64,000 nt of DNA from Tabrizicola aquatica (GCF_002900975.1 NZ_PJON01000002.1:558001-622000), one strand, 5' to 3'; shown: positions 44,661-52,920, counted from the first letter of the stretch. Translations and numbers: made by a program. The notes: generated by a model not told the origin, from the letters alone.

Positions 44661-45079
44661 GGGGTGGTCCATCCTACATAGATTGCGCCGTCCGGGCCCA
44701 CGCGGCCATTGACGGCGGTTCGCGAGCCCAAGTTCATCACCCGGATCACGTCGCCTTCCGCCCCGCGGGCAAGGGCCCGGCCCTCGGTCGAGATTGCCAG
44801 TCCGCCGGAAAGAAAGATCAGCGATACCAGCTGGTTGCGTTCAACCAGTGCCGGCGCACCCAAGTCCTGGGCGCGGACCGGGCGGCCAGCATAGATCGCA
44901 ACGCGCGCTTCCTGTCCCACAGCCAGATCCGGGTTGGACAAGGCCCCGGGCAGGGCGGCTTCGACGATGGTCAGATCCTCGGGGCCGATCACCGTCAGCG
45001 CCCGGATGGTGCGGGTTGCGACCACGCTTTCGGCCAGGGCCGGCGCCGTCATCAGCAAGAGGGCGATCAGTGGCCGCAT
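44657..45079 (-). CDS. flgA: P-ring assembly chaperone FlgA
   Basis: This 140-residue periplasmic protein has a signal peptide (MRPLIALLLMTAPALAE) and an SAF-type domain with VGQEARVAIYAGRPVRAQDL and the C-terminal GDVIRVMNLGSRTAVNGRV. FlgA escorts FlgI during P-ring assembly. Its presence implies a flgI elsewhere in the genome. The start is ATG 45079, or GTG 45082, on the flgG stop, and the end overlaps flgH. Confidence 0.93.
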   Translation of the reverse strand: MRPLIALLLMTAPALAESVVATRTIRALTVIGPEDLTIVEAALPGALSNPDLAVGQEARVAIYAGRPVRAQDLGAPALVERNQLVSLIFLSGGLAISTEGRALARGAEGDVIRVMNLGSRTAVNGRVGPDGAIYVGWTTP

Positions 45080-45864
45080 CACCGCACCTGCGTCGTTGCG
45101 CCAAGCATCTGGTCGGCGGCGGTGATGACCTTGGCGTTCAGCTCATACCCGCGCTGGGCCTTGATCAGTTCGGTCACCTCGCGCACCGCATCGACCGAGC
45201 TTGATTCCAGGTAGCCCTGGCGCAGGGTCCCCAGCCCCTCTTGTCCCGGAACCGTCGAGGTCGGTGCGCCCGAGGCCGGCGTTTCGAGGAACAGGTTCGA
45301 CCCGATCGCCTCCAGCCCCTTCTCGTTCGGAAACGAGGACAGGGTCAGCTGGCCCAGCAGTTCGGGTTCGACCCGGTCGGCAAAATCGGCCCAGACCTCG
45401 CCCGAAGGGCTGATCGTTAGGCCACGCGCATCCGTGGGGATGGTGATCCCGGGTGCCACTGGAAAGCCGTCCGAGGTGACGATCAGGCCGTCCGCCGATC
45501 GTTTCAGAGCGCCGTCGCGGGTATAGCCCGTGACGCCGGTCGGCATCTGCACCTCGATATAGCCGTTCCCGTCGATTGCGATGTCCAGGTTGCCCCCGGT
45601 CGCCTCCAGCGAGCCCTGGCCCAGGACAACGGAGACCGAGGCCGGCCGGACCCCCAGCCCGATCTGGACACCAGTGGGCAGCATCGACCCGTCCGCCGCC
45701 GACACGCTGCCCGGCCGGGCCATCTGCTGATAGTGCAGGTCCGCGAAATCCGCGCGCCGCGGGTTGTAACCCGTGGTCGACATGTTCGCGAGGTTGTTCG
45801 ACACCACGTCGACCTTCATCTGCTGGGCCGACATTCCGGTCGCGGCGATCTGCAAGGCTTTCAT
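45079..45864 (-). CDS. flgG: Distal rod protein FlgG
   Basis: This 261-residue rod protein has the N-terminal motif MKALQIAATGMSAQQMKVDV followed by SNNLANMSTTGY, and the C-terminal segment VREVTELIKAQRGYELNAKV, both standard for flagellar rod/hook proteins. FlgG forms the distal rod through the P and L rings. It follows flgF by nine bases and precedes flgA with a one-base overlap. The length is normal for FlgG. Confidence 0.96.
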   Translation of the reverse strand: MKALQIAATGMSAQQMKVDVVSNNLANMSTTGYNPRRADFADLHYQQMARPGSVSAADGSMLPTGVQIGLGVRPASVSVVLGQGSLEATGGNLDIAIDGNGYIEVQMPTGVTGYTRDGALKRSADGLIVTSDGFPVAPGITIPTDARGLTISPSGEVWADFADRVEPELLGQLTLSSFPNEKGLEAIGSNLFLETPASGAPTSTVPGQEGLGTLRQGYLESSSVDAVREVTELIKAQRGYELNAKVITAADQMLGATTQVR

Positions 45865-45873
45865 CGGCTACCC

Positions 45874-46581
45874 CTATCGTCCAAGCGCCTGGATCACGCC
45901 GCGGACGCGTTCGTCCTCGGCGTCCAGGAATTTCTGGCCCAGCTCATAGGCGCGCTGGACCTCGATCATGCGGGCGATCTCGGAGACTGGCTCGACATTG
46001 CTGTCCTCCAGCATCCCTTGCAGGATCTGGCCGTTGTCGACCGGCTCCAGTGCGCCGCCGTCGAAAAGCGTGCCCGACTGGTGGCGCAGCGCCAGCGGAT
46101 CGGCCGGGCGCCAGAGGCCGACCTGGGCCACCGGCTCGCCATTGGCGGAAAGGGTGCCATCGCGGGCCACGGCGACCTTGGCGTCGGGCGGGACAAAGAT
46201 CGGCGCGCCGCCAGCGTCCAGCAGACGAAAACCATCGGGCGTCACCAACTCCCCCTCGGGCGAGGGGGTGAAGGCGCCGGCGCGGGTCAGCCGCTCTCCC
46301 TGGGGGGTTTCGACCAGGAAGAAACCCTCGCCCTGGATCGCAAAGTCGAAGGCCCCTCCGGTCATTGCCAGCGTGGCCTGCGACAGGTCGACGTGCCGTC
46401 CGCTGGCGTGGGCCATCGAAAGCGACGGGTCCTGGTCCAGCGCCGCCACGAATTCCGAAAAGACCACCCCCTCGCGCCGGAACCCGGTGGTAGAGCTGTT
46501 GGCGATGTTGTTCGCCACCACACCCATCTCGCGCATCAGGCCGGATTGTCGGTTCAGCGTGGTGTACAGGGCTGCGTCCAT
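45874..46581 (-). CDS. flgF: Proximal rod protein FlgF
   Basis: This 235-residue rod protein has LNRQSGLMREMGVVANNIAN near the N-terminus, GGAFDFAIQGEGFFLVETPQ in the middle and the C-terminal ISEIARMIEVQRAYELGQ-like segment (VSEIARMIEVQRAYELGQKF). It sits between fliQ and flgG in the usual flgB-C-fliE-Q-flgF-G order. Spacing to fliQ is one base and to flgG nine bases, so one transcript is expected. Confidence 0.95.
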   Translation of the reverse strand: MDAALYTTLNRQSGLMREMGVVANNIANSSTTGFRREGVVFSEFVAALDQDPSLSMAHASGRHVDLSQATLAMTGGAFDFAIQGEGFFLVETPQGERLTRAGAFTPSPEGELVTPDGFRLLDAGGAPIFVPPDAKVAVARDGTLSANGEPVAQVGLWRPADPLALRHQSGTLFDGGALEPVDNGQILQGMLEDSNVEPVSEIARMIEVQRAYELGQKFLDAEDERVRGVIQALGR

Positions 46582-46582
46582 C

Positions 46583-46849
46583 TCAGCCCCCTGCGATCTG
46601 CGGGATGATCGTGTCGGTAAAGAACGCCACCAGAGTGGTGGTCATGAAGCTCATCGAGACCCAGAAGACCACCAGCATCAGCGCCGCCTTGGGCACGAAG
46701 GTCAGCGTCATCTCCTGGATCGACGTCAGCGCCTGAAAGAGGCCGACCACCACGCCCGCAACCAGTGCCACCGTCAGCAGCGGGGCCGAGATCAGCACCG
46801 AGACCCACAGGCCCTGGCGCATCATGTCGAAGATCATCGTCTCGGTCAT
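46583..46849 (-). CDS. fliQ: Flagellar export gate protein FliQ
   Basis: This 88-residue protein has two transmembrane helices: LWVSVLISAPLLTVALVAGV and KAALMLVVFWVSMSFMTTTL. Between them lies the conserved loop GLFQALTSIQEMTLTFVPK. Four copies form part of the FliPQR channel. The ATG overlaps the fliE stop by four bases. Length and motif are as in the family. Confidence 0.95.
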   Translation of the reverse strand: MTETMIFDMMRQGLWVSVLISAPLLTVALVAGVVVGLFQALTSIQEMTLTFVPKAALMLVVFWVSMSFMTTTLVAFFTDTIIPQIAGG

Positions 46850-47136
46850 ACCGGCATCCTCAGGATTTCCTGATAGGCCTCGACCACGCGGTCACGCACG
46901 GTGGCCACCGTCTCGACCGCCATCTGCGACGAGGCAAGCGCCTGGACCAGCGCATGCGGATCGGCCCCCCCGGTCATCGCGGCGCGGGCTGTCGCCTCAT
47001 GCTCCTGCAAGGCGCCCATGAAGTTCCCGGCAAGCTTCGCAAAGCCCTGGTCCGCCGCCCCGGCCTTTGGCTGCGGGGCGGCGGCGGTGCGGGCATTCGC
47101 GTAAGCCTGCGAAACGAAAGAGGTCTTTAAATCCAT
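46846..47136 (-). CDS. fliE: Hook-basal body adaptor FliE
   Basis: This 96-residue protein joins the MS ring/export gate to the rod. A variable N-terminus is followed by FAKLAGNFMGALQEHEATAR and the conserved C-terminal helix SSQMAVETVATVRDRVVEAY ending in QEILRMPV, the FliE signature. It lies 12 bases after flgC and overlaps fliQ. Confidence 0.94.
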   Translation of the reverse strand: MDLKTSFVSQAYANARTAAAPQPKAGAADQGFAKLAGNFMGALQEHEATARAAMTGGADPHALVQALASSQMAVETVATVRDRVVEAYQEILRMPV

Positions 47137-47148
47137 TCTGGATCTCCC

Positions 47149-47532
47149 CTATCGGCGAAGAAGGTCGAACAGACTTTGCGTCATCTGACGCGTCTGATCG
47201 AACATCCGAAGGTTCGCCTCGTAGCTGCGCTGCGCTTCGCGCGCATCAGCGATTTCGATCACCAGATCGACGTTCGAGCCGTCATAGTGACCGGTTGCAT
47301 CCGCCAACGGGTGGCCGGGATCGTAGATCTTGGTCAGTTCGCCTTGGTCCAGACGGACCTGGCCCGGTTCGACCAACCCGGTCTCCATCGCCTCGGCGAA
47401 GGTCATCACCTTGCGGTGGTAGCCAGGGGTATCCGCGTTGGCGATGTTTTCGGAGACGTGGCGCAGGCGCATGGCCTGCGTCTCCATCCCGGAGGCCGCG
47501 AAGGAAAGCGAGGTCATCAGGTCATTGCCCAT
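47149..47532 (-). CDS. flgC: Proximal rod protein FlgC
   Basis: This 127-residue rod protein has the N-terminal helix SLSFAASGMETQAMRLRHVS, the motif ENIANADTPGYHRKV and a C-terminal helix IADAREAQRSYEANLRMFD. It follows flgB by ten bases. Length and motifs are typical. Confidence 0.95.
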   Translation of the reverse strand: MGNDLMTSLSFAASGMETQAMRLRHVSENIANADTPGYHRKVMTFAEAMETGLVEPGQVRLDQGELTKIYDPGHPLADATGHYDGSNVDLVIEIADAREAQRSYEANLRMFDQTRQMTQSLFDLLRR

Positions 47533-47542
47533 CGCTTACCCC

Positions 47543-47926
47543 CTACCGCGCCCGACCAAGGCTGGCCCGGACCACGTCCGAAGTCGCCCGGTAGATCGCC
47601 AGCGCCATTTCGTGCGACTGCCGCGCCTCGACCGATTTCACCATCTCGCCTTCCAGCGACACCGAGTTGCCGTTGGGCGATTCGCGGCCCGGGGCACGCT
47701 CTGGAACGAGCGCTGCAGCTGACGACGCAGCGGTCAGATGACCGGGACGCGTGGCGCGCATCTGGCCGTCCGTGGCGGAAAAGACCTCGGCAAAGGCTGG
47801 CAAATCTTGCGCCTTGTACCCGGGCGTATCGGCATGGGCCACGTTCCGGGCAATCACGCCCATCCGTGCGCCTGAATGCGCTGCCAGCGCCTGCGCCATC
47901 CGGGTAAGTTCCAGTTTCTCGAACAT
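47543..47926 (-). CDS. flgB: Proximal rod protein FlgB
   Basis: This 127-residue rod protein has LTRMAQALAAHSGARMGVIA then RNVAHADTPGYKAQDL, the SxNxAxxxTPGY-type motif of the family. The C-terminal helix is EARQSHEMALAIYRATSDVV. ATG 47926 is chosen because GGGAGA lies nine bases upstream; the longer frame has no family match. It is the first gene of the minus-strand rod/ring block and is divergent from fliI across 84 bases, which must hold both promoters. Confidence 0.94.
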   Translation of the reverse strand: MFEKLELTRMAQALAAHSGARMGVIARNVAHADTPGYKAQDLPAFAEVFSATDGQMRATRPGHLTAASSAAALVPERAPGRESPNGNSVSLEGEMVKSVEARQSHEMALAIYRATSDVVRASLGRAR

Positions 47927-48010
47927 CGGGGCTTCTCCCTCGACCTGCTTCACCAAGGCTTAAGAGTGATTCCTTTAGAAACGGTTGAGAGCGAACAAAG
48001 GGAGAATCCC

Positions 48011-49321
48011 GTGACCGGAGTTTTCGATGGTCTGCTTGCGGAAATCGCCGGGGTCGCCACCGTGCGGCGGGTCGGCCGGGTGGTCGAGACGCGGCGCGGG
48101 CTGGCCGAGGTGACGGGACTGGACGCGGCTGCGATCGGCGACCGCGTCCTGATTCACAGCCGAGATGGCGCTGCGGGGGGTGAGGTTCTGCGCCTGTCTC
48201 CCGGCCGCTGCTCGGTCTTGCCGGATGCTTCGGGTGACGGGATGGCCATTGCCGACCGGGTGGAGTTGCTTGGACGGGCCGAAATTGCCCCGGACGACAG
48301 CTGGATCGGTCGCATCATCGACCCCGCGGGCCAGCCCCTGGATGGCCGCCCGCTGCTGCGCGGACCCCGCCCGCGCGCCCTTCGCACTCCGGCGCCACCT
48401 GCCGCCACACGCCGCCGGTTGGGAGAGCGTCTGGCCACCGGCACGGCAGTTTTCGACACGCTGCTGCCCTTGGTCCGCGGCCAGCGCATCGGTCTCTTTG
48501 CTGGCTCAGGGGTCGGCAAGTCCTCGCTTCTGGCCCGCTTCGCCCGGGGGGTGGCGGCCGATGTCGTCGTTATCGCCCTGGTTGGCGAGCGTGGGCGCGA
48601 ACTGCGCGAGTTCACCGAACGTGTGCTGGGGGCCGCTGGAATGGCGCGCAGCGTCGTCGTCACCGCCACCTCGGACCAGTCGGCGCTGATGCGACGCTCC
48701 TGCGCGCTGACCGCGATGGCCGTGGCCGAGCATTTCCGCGACCAGGGCCTGCACGTCCTGCTGCTCGTCGATTCCGTCACGCGCTTTGCCGAAGCCCACC
48801 GCGAAGTCGCCCTGGCTGGGGGCGAGGATGGGTCGTTGCGTGGTTTTCCGCCGTCCTTGAACCAGGCGATCATGGGCCTGGCCGAGCGTGCCGGCCCGGG
48901 GCCGCAGGGAGCGGGCGACATTACGGCCGTGTTCTCGGTCCTGGTGGCCGGGTCGGACATGGAAGAGCCCGTGGCCGACATCCTGCGTGGGGTGCTGGAC
49001 GGGCATGTGGTGATGGATCGCCGAATTGCGGAACGGGGCAGGTTTCCCGCGATCGATCTGTTGCGGTCGGTCAGCCGCTCGCTGCCCGACGCCGCAAGCG
49101 AGGAGGAGAACACCCTGATCGCAGAGGCCCGGCGGCTTCTGGGTGCCTATGACCGGGCCGAGCTGATGATCCAGGCCGGTCTATATGCTGCAGGGTCCGA
49201 TCCGTTGATCGACCGTGCCATCGAGGTCTGGCCCCGACTTGACGGCTTCCTGGCCGAGCCGGCCCCGGCAGAAGGCGTCCCCGGCAGTTTCGAACGGCTG
49301 CGCGCCTGCCTTGCAGGATGA
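48011..49321 (+). CDS. fliI: Flagellum-specific ATPase FliI
   Basis: FliI is the F1-beta-like ATPase that energises flagellar export. The 436-residue protein has Walker A in GLFAGSGVGKSSLLARFA, VVIALVGERGRELREF and the Walker B region LHVLLLVDSVTRFAEAHRE, with GSITAVFSVLVAG-type sequence (GDITAVFSVLVAGSDMEEPV) after it. The start is GTG 48011 with GGGAGA seven bases upstream; the upstream extension overlaps flgB on the other strand and is rejected. It stands alone on the plus strand between two minus-strand blocks. Confidence 0.95.
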   Translation: MTGVFDGLLAEIAGVATVRRVGRVVETRRGLAEVTGLDAAAIGDRVLIHSRDGAAGGEVLRLSPGRCSVLPDASGDGMAIADRVELLGRAEIAPDDSWIGRIIDPAGQPLDGRPLLRGPRPRALRTPAPPAATRRRLGERLATGTAVFDTLLPLVRGQRIGLFAGSGVGKSSLLARFARGVAADVVVIALVGERGRELREFTERVLGAAGMARSVVVTATSDQSALMRRSCALTAMAVAEHFRDQGLHVLLLVDSVTRFAEAHREVALAGGEDGSLRGFPPSLNQAIMGLAERAGPGPQGAGDITAVFSVLVAGSDMEEPVADILRGVLDGHVVMDRRIAERGRFPAIDLLRSVSRSLPDAASEEENTLIAEARRLLGAYDRAELMIQAGLYAAGSDPLIDRAIEVWPRLDGFLAEPAPAEGVPGSFERLRACLAG

Positions 49322-49388
49322 GCGCACCAGCGGGTCCGGTTGGATAGCAAGGTCACGGCCGATGGTCTGGCGGCGCTCCGGTCGATCA

Positions 49389-49419
49389 GCGTAAGGTGGG
49401 TGTATCACCCACCCTACGC
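49389..49419. repeat. Perfect-type hairpin repeat after fliI
   Basis: GCGTAAGGTGGGTG and CACCCACCCTACGC form a stem with one mismatch and a three-base loop (TAT). The sequence type (GTAGGGTGGGTG..CACCCACC) resembles short palindromic repeats I know from other proteobacterial genomes. It lies 68 bases past the fliI stop and could end or stabilise transcripts from either side. Confidence 0.6.
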
Positions 49420-49545
49420 CCGCGCAGAACTTGAAACGTCAGGCGACCGGGTGACGCCTTCGGCGTTGCATTCTGCTGCGATAGCATTTGCCAATCTTGG
49501 CCGTTCCCCCGCTCACCGCAAAGGCGGGGCCGATGGGTGCCGGTG

Positions 49546-50337
49546 TCATCTTCGCAGCAGCGCAAGGGCAATTGCCGCAGGGGAACTGCCGGTGCCTTGC
49601 TCCTGAATCTGTGCCTGGAACATGAAGCGGCGTACGAGTTCCTCCATCTTGGCAGGATCAGAGAACTGGCCAAGATCAGGAGAGCCGAATGCTGCGCGGG
49701 TCTTGTCGCGCAGGACCGAAACCTGCTGATCAAGCTCGATCGACGCAAAGCTCTTCGGCAGGCCCAGCGCGGTCTGCATCACCTCGCGCAGCGGTGCGTT
49801 GCCCAGGATCGAGTACCATTTGACCGTCTCGCTGGTCTGCTTTGCCGCCAAGGCTGGAATCTCGCGTTCCGCATTCATGGCAAGCCGATAGCTGCCGTTC
49901 TGCCGGCCCACCGCGGTCTCGAAGCTGCGGGCACGGAATTGCGCCAGGATTTCATCGGGAAAGGTCGAGATAGCCGTTCTTGGCATGGAATAGTCGCCGA
50001 AGCCGAAGGCGGCAGAGAACTTCTGGTACTGCTTGTCTGCCAGTTTGTTGGCCAGGCTGCCTTCCTTGAGGGTGCCGCCCTCCAGCACCTTTTGCACGAA
50101 AGCCCGGCTGTTGACGTCTGCTTCAAGCCCGAAGGCCGTCAGGGCAATCCGCAGCAGTCGCTTGTCGTTCACCAATTGCTCGGCTGTTTTCACCTTGCCG
50201 ATCTTCTCGCGGAAATAGGCTTCATCCCGCTGTTGCACGGGCGAAGCCTGCTGCGCGACCTGCTGGCGCGCCAGGGTCCGCTTCAGGAAGTTCCAGCCGG
50301 CAAAGCCGGTCAGCGGCAGAACCGGCTGGAAACTCAT
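49546..50337 (-). CDS. DUF1217 flagellar-cluster protein
   Basis: This 263-residue protein has DUF1217 characters: PVLPLTGFAGWNFLKRTLAR at the start, LLRIALTAFGLEADVNSRAF, then SILGNAPLREVMQTALGLPK and a helical C-terminus. Members occur in alphaproteobacterial flagellar loci, but their function is unknown to me. The start overlaps the flbT stop by four bases, so it is the last gene of flaA-flaF-flbT-DUF1217. There is no signal peptide, which points to a cytoplasmic or type III-exported protein. Confidence 0.82.
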   Translation of the reverse strand: MSFQPVLPLTGFAGWNFLKRTLARQQVAQQASPVQQRDEAYFREKIGKVKTAEQLVNDKRLLRIALTAFGLEADVNSRAFVQKVLEGGTLKEGSLANKLADKQYQKFSAAFGFGDYSMPRTAISTFPDEILAQFRARSFETAVGRQNGSYRLAMNAEREIPALAAKQTSETVKWYSILGNAPLREVMQTALGLPKSFASIELDQQVSVLRDKTRAAFGSPDLGQFSDPAKMEELVRRFMFQAQIQEQGTGSSPAAIALALLRR

Positions 50338-50738
50338 GCCCGGCCCGCCGCGAACAGGCGTTCTTCACGCGGCAGAAGACTGCGCAGGGCCTTCAGGGCC
50401 TGGTAATGCTGATCCTCCAGGATTGCGCGGCTGGCGATGGTCAGCTGGGTACGGCTGTCGTGGTCGGTCAGAACCTGGCTTAACTGTTCGATCCCGCGCA
50501 AAAGCTGGTGCCGCGCTTCGCCCGGGTCGGCGTCGCCGGTCAGGACCAGCTGCGCGATGTAGCAGACGCGCCGGACTGGTGTGTTCACCTGCTCGGGGTG
50601 GATGGCATCCCGCATGCGCAGGATGTTGGCGTTCGGCGTCATGATCGCGAGGCGCGAGCGCTTTTCGCCGTTCTCGATCACCGCACCGTTGATCAGGACC
50701 CGCTCATGCGGTCCAAGCTTTAGGACAAGCCCTGTCAT
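50334..50738 (-). CDS. flbT: Flagellin synthesis repressor FlbT
   Basis: FlbT binds the flagellin mRNA leader and lowers its translation or stability in Caulobacter. The 134-residue product has the family start MTGLVLKLGPHERVLINGAV, then SRLAIMTPNANILRMRDAIH and AQLVLTGDADPGEARHQLL. ATG 50738 overlaps the flaF stop by four bases. A longer frame upstream runs through flaF and is rejected. Its likely target is the structured leader of flaA, 1.7 kb upstream in the same operon. Confidence 0.92.
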   Translation of the reverse strand: MTGLVLKLGPHERVLINGAVIENGEKRSRLAIMTPNANILRMRDAIHPEQVNTPVRRVCYIAQLVLTGDADPGEARHQLLRGIEQLSQVLTDHDSRTQLTIASRAILEDQHYQALKALRSLLPREERLFAAGRA

Positions 50739-51106
50739 GCCCCACCTCCGTCGCCACGCAGGCCGCGCATCACTGCCGTGTTGATGTCGGCCAGAACCTC
50801 GACGCTGGCCTTGCCGTCCAGAACGTTGCGGCTGTGCTGAACGGTGAACTCGTATAGATAAAACAGACGCGCCCGCAGGACGGCCGGGAGGGCGTTGCCG
50901 GGCAGGGCGACATCCGAGGCAAGCGTGGACCAGAGCTGCTGGTTGTCGGCCAGGGCGCGGACCAGGCCGGGAAAATCGTCGATGCGATTGGCCCAAGCCG
51001 AGCGCAGCCGGCGCGTGATCTGCGCCAGAAGATCGTATTCGACCGAGCGCAGGGAACGGGTCGGCGCCTCGCGCCGGGAATAGGCAATTGGGGCTTGATA
51101 GGACAT
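50735..51106 (-). CDS. flaF: Flagellin biosynthesis regulator FlaF
   Basis: FlaF is needed for flagellin synthesis or secretion and acts opposite to FlbT. The 123-residue helical protein has AYSRREAPTRSLRSVEYDLL, FPGLVRALADNQQLWSTLAS and LRARLFYLYEFTVQHSRNVL, all characteristic. It follows flaA by 69 bases that contain a stem-loop, and it overlaps flbT. The flaA-flaF-flbT order is the standard alphaproteobacterial module. Confidence 0.92.
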   Translation of the reverse strand: MSYQAPIAYSRREAPTRSLRSVEYDLLAQITRRLRSAWANRIDDFPGLVRALADNQQLWSTLASDVALPGNALPAVLRARLFYLYEFTVQHSRNVLDGKASVEVLADINTAVMRGLRGDGGGA

Positions 51107-51141
51107 TTGGGTTCCGTCTGTTCGAAGCTGTGGGGTGAGAG

Positions 51142-51168
51142 GGGCCGCGAGGGTCTACCCCGCGGCCC
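51142..51168 (-). terminator. Stem-loop between flaA and flaF
   Basis: GGGCCGCG (51142-51149) pairs perfectly with CGCGGCCC (51161-51168). On the minus strand no T run follows (CTCTCACC), so it is more likely an attenuator or mRNA-protecting hairpin than a strong terminator. It would allow high flaA and low flaF-flbT expression. Confidence 0.55.
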
Positions 51169-51175
51169 AAAGCGC

Positions 51176-52411
51176 TTAACGGAACAGAGACAGAAGCCCC
51201 TGCGGCTGCTGGTTCGCGATCGACAGCGCCTGCGTTGCCAACTGCTGCTGCACCTGCAGCGCCTGCAGACGGGCGGAGGCTTCCTCCATGTCGGTATCGA
51301 CCATAACGCCGATGCCCGTCTTCAGGGCGTCAGTCAGCTGGCCCACGAACTCGCTCTGGATGTCGATGCGCTTTTGCACCGAGCCGAACGAGGCCGCCGC
51401 GTCGATCGACGTCTGCAGCATCCCTTCGATGTCCTGCAGCGCCGTTGCGGGATCGTTCACCACATCGATGGTGTTCAGCCCCGCCAGACCGCCCGTCCCC
51501 CGCGTCGCCGAAGCCGAGATCGCCGCGGCCTGGTTGGTGTTGTTGGCCACCTCCAGCTGTCCGGCGTTCAGTGTCAGGGTGAAGTCGGTGTCGGACAGAC
51601 CGTTGGCGGTCAGCGAGGATTTCAGGCCGGCCACCAGTGCGTCTGCGGTGTCGCCTTGCTGCACCACATAACGGCCCTGGACCGAGCCGATGTTCAGCGT
51701 GATCGCATCCCCCGCAATCAACCCGGTCAGATCGTCGGGGTCGGCCGCCGCATCATTCGAAGCCAGCGCGCCGCCCGAAAGCTGGAAAGCGAAGCCATCC
51801 AGGGTAACCGGCGTACCGGTCACGACCGAAGGGATGCCGGGCGCCGGTCCGACGTTGGTCGTGTCGGTCAGCGTCCCGCCCCCGGCCGTCAGCGCCGCAC
51901 CTGCGCTGGTGGACAGGTTCTGCGCGTCGACCGTGATGTTCGACGAGGTCACGCCACCTTGGCTGCGGTCAAGCGACGACAGGACGTTGACCGAGGACTG
52001 GGACCCGTCGACCAGGTTCAGCCCGTTGAACTGCGCCGCACCCACGACCGATTCGATCTGCTTGGTCAGCGCGGTGATATCGGTCTGGATCTTGGTGCGG
52101 TCGACGTTTTCGGCCTGGGCCGCGACGATCTTGCCCTTCATTTCGGTCAGCAGCTTCGTCACCGATTCCGAGGCCTGGCGGGCCACGGTCAGGGTTGCCG
52201 AACCGACCGAAAGGCTGTCGGAGATACCCTTGAAGCCCTCCACATCCGAATCCATCACTTTCGAGATCGCCCAGACCGCGGCATTGTCCTTGGCCGAGGC
52301 GACGTTCTTGCCCGTCGAGATATCCGACTGGGTCTTGTTCAGGTTGGCGTTGATGCCCTTCAGCGTCTGCAGGGCAACCATCGCGCTGGTGTTCGTCAGG
52401 ATCGACGTCAT
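51176..52411 (-). CDS. flaA: Flagellin
   Basis: The filament protein has 411 residues. The conserved N-terminal D0/D1 helices (TSILTNTSAMVALQTLKGIN; ISTGKNVASAKDNAAVWAIS) and C-terminal helices (RLQALQVQQQLATQALSIAN, ending LLSLFR) flank a variable Gly/Ala/Thr-rich surface domain from about 150 to 320. AAGGA seven bases before ATG 52411 is a good ribosome binding site, so the longer frame is rejected. It is the only flagellin gene in the window, and the next genes, flaF and flbT, control its output. Export is type III, with no cleaved signal. Confidence 0.95.
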   Translation of the reverse strand: MTSILTNTSAMVALQTLKGINANLNKTQSDISTGKNVASAKDNAAVWAISKVMDSDVEGFKGISDSLSVGSATLTVARQASESVTKLLTEMKGKIVAAQAENVDRTKIQTDITALTKQIESVVGAAQFNGLNLVDGSQSSVNVLSSLDRSQGGVTSSNITVDAQNLSTSAGAALTAGGGTLTDTTNVGPAPGIPSVVTGTPVTLDGFAFQLSGGALASNDAAADPDDLTGLIAGDAITLNIGSVQGRYVVQQGDTADALVAGLKSSLTANGLSDTDFTLTLNAGQLEVANNTNQAAAISASATRGTGGLAGLNTIDVVNDPATALQDIEGMLQTSIDAAASFGSVQKRIDIQSEFVGQLTDALKTGIGVMVDTDMEEASARLQALQVQQQLATQALSIANQQPQGLLSLFR

Positions 52412-52508
52412 CGCAAATTCCTTCACTTCTGGCCGCAGCTTTCACGGCCAAGGACGCCACGTTGGTGGCAGGACGGGCATTCTGTCCGATACCGCCGGAC
52501 CGTCCGGC
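52412..52508 (-). promoter_or_regulatory. Structured flaA leader, possible FlbT target
   Basis: Within 97 bases upstream of flaA there are four potential stems: TGGCCG/CGGCCA (52430-52450), GCCAC/GTGGC (52456-52469), GGAC/GTCC (52471-52487) and GCCGGA/TCCGGC (52494-52508). The density of stems suggests a regulated mRNA leader. FlbT binding is inferred from the Caulobacter system. Confidence 0.45.
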
Positions 52509-52555
52509 AGGTGCCGCCCCGTCATGGGACGCGCTGACATTGAAGCCGCGCGGTG

Positions 52556-52570
52556 CTAACCAACCCCTAA
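52556..52570. promoter_or_regulatory. Degenerate CtrA-like site upstream of flaA
   Basis: CTAACCAACCCCTAA, read on the minus strand as TTAG-N7-TTAG, has the CtrA spacing with one mismatch in each half-site. It lies 145 bases before the flaA start. Two mismatches make this weak. Confidence 0.25.
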
Positions 52571-52605
52571 CGCTGCATGTCCGAATGCTGGGCATTTGAA
52601 CCAAC

Positions 52606-52920
52606 TTACAGGCGTTTCGGAGCGCTGGCCGAAAGCGGGCTGATCGCCGCCCGCCGCCCCAGGGAATCGTAGGTCGTCAGGACCGGGGCCGAGGCGATTT
52701 CGGCCAGCCGGCTGCGTGCGGCGCGCACACCGCGCCCGGCCGCCTCTGCCAGGCGCGCGTTCCTTTCAGACAGCGCGCGGAGGCGCGACAGCAAGGCGGC
52801 ATCCGCTGGCAGCGAATCGACCTCGCGCTCGATCTCGGCGGTCAGGACTGGCAAGCCCGCCATGTCGCCACGCAGCAAGGCGTCGCTGGCCTGCTCCAAC
52901 AGGTCCTCAAGCCGCGCCAT
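52606..52920 (-). CDS. FlgN-like flagellar chaperone candidate
   Basis: This 104-residue helical protein overlaps flgJ by 14 bases. The segment RLRALSERNARLAEAAGRGV and a following helix (RAARSRLAEIASAP) resemble FlgN-type export chaperones, which bind the hook-associated proteins FlgK and FlgL. FlgN family members diverge strongly, so the call is tentative. It ends just upstream of the flaA promoter region. The expected clients flgK and flgL are not in the window. Confidence 0.6.
   Translation of the reverse strand: MARLEDLLEQASDALLRGDMAGLPVLTAEIEREVDSLPADAALLSRLRALSERNARLAEAAGRGVRAARSRLAEIASAPVLTTYDSLGRRAAISPLSASAPKRL

Noticed and set aside
47927-48010. CtrA or FliA promoter between flgB and fliI
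   Set aside because: One TTAA and a CTAAAG are present, but the partner half-sites or -10 element at correct spacing are missing.
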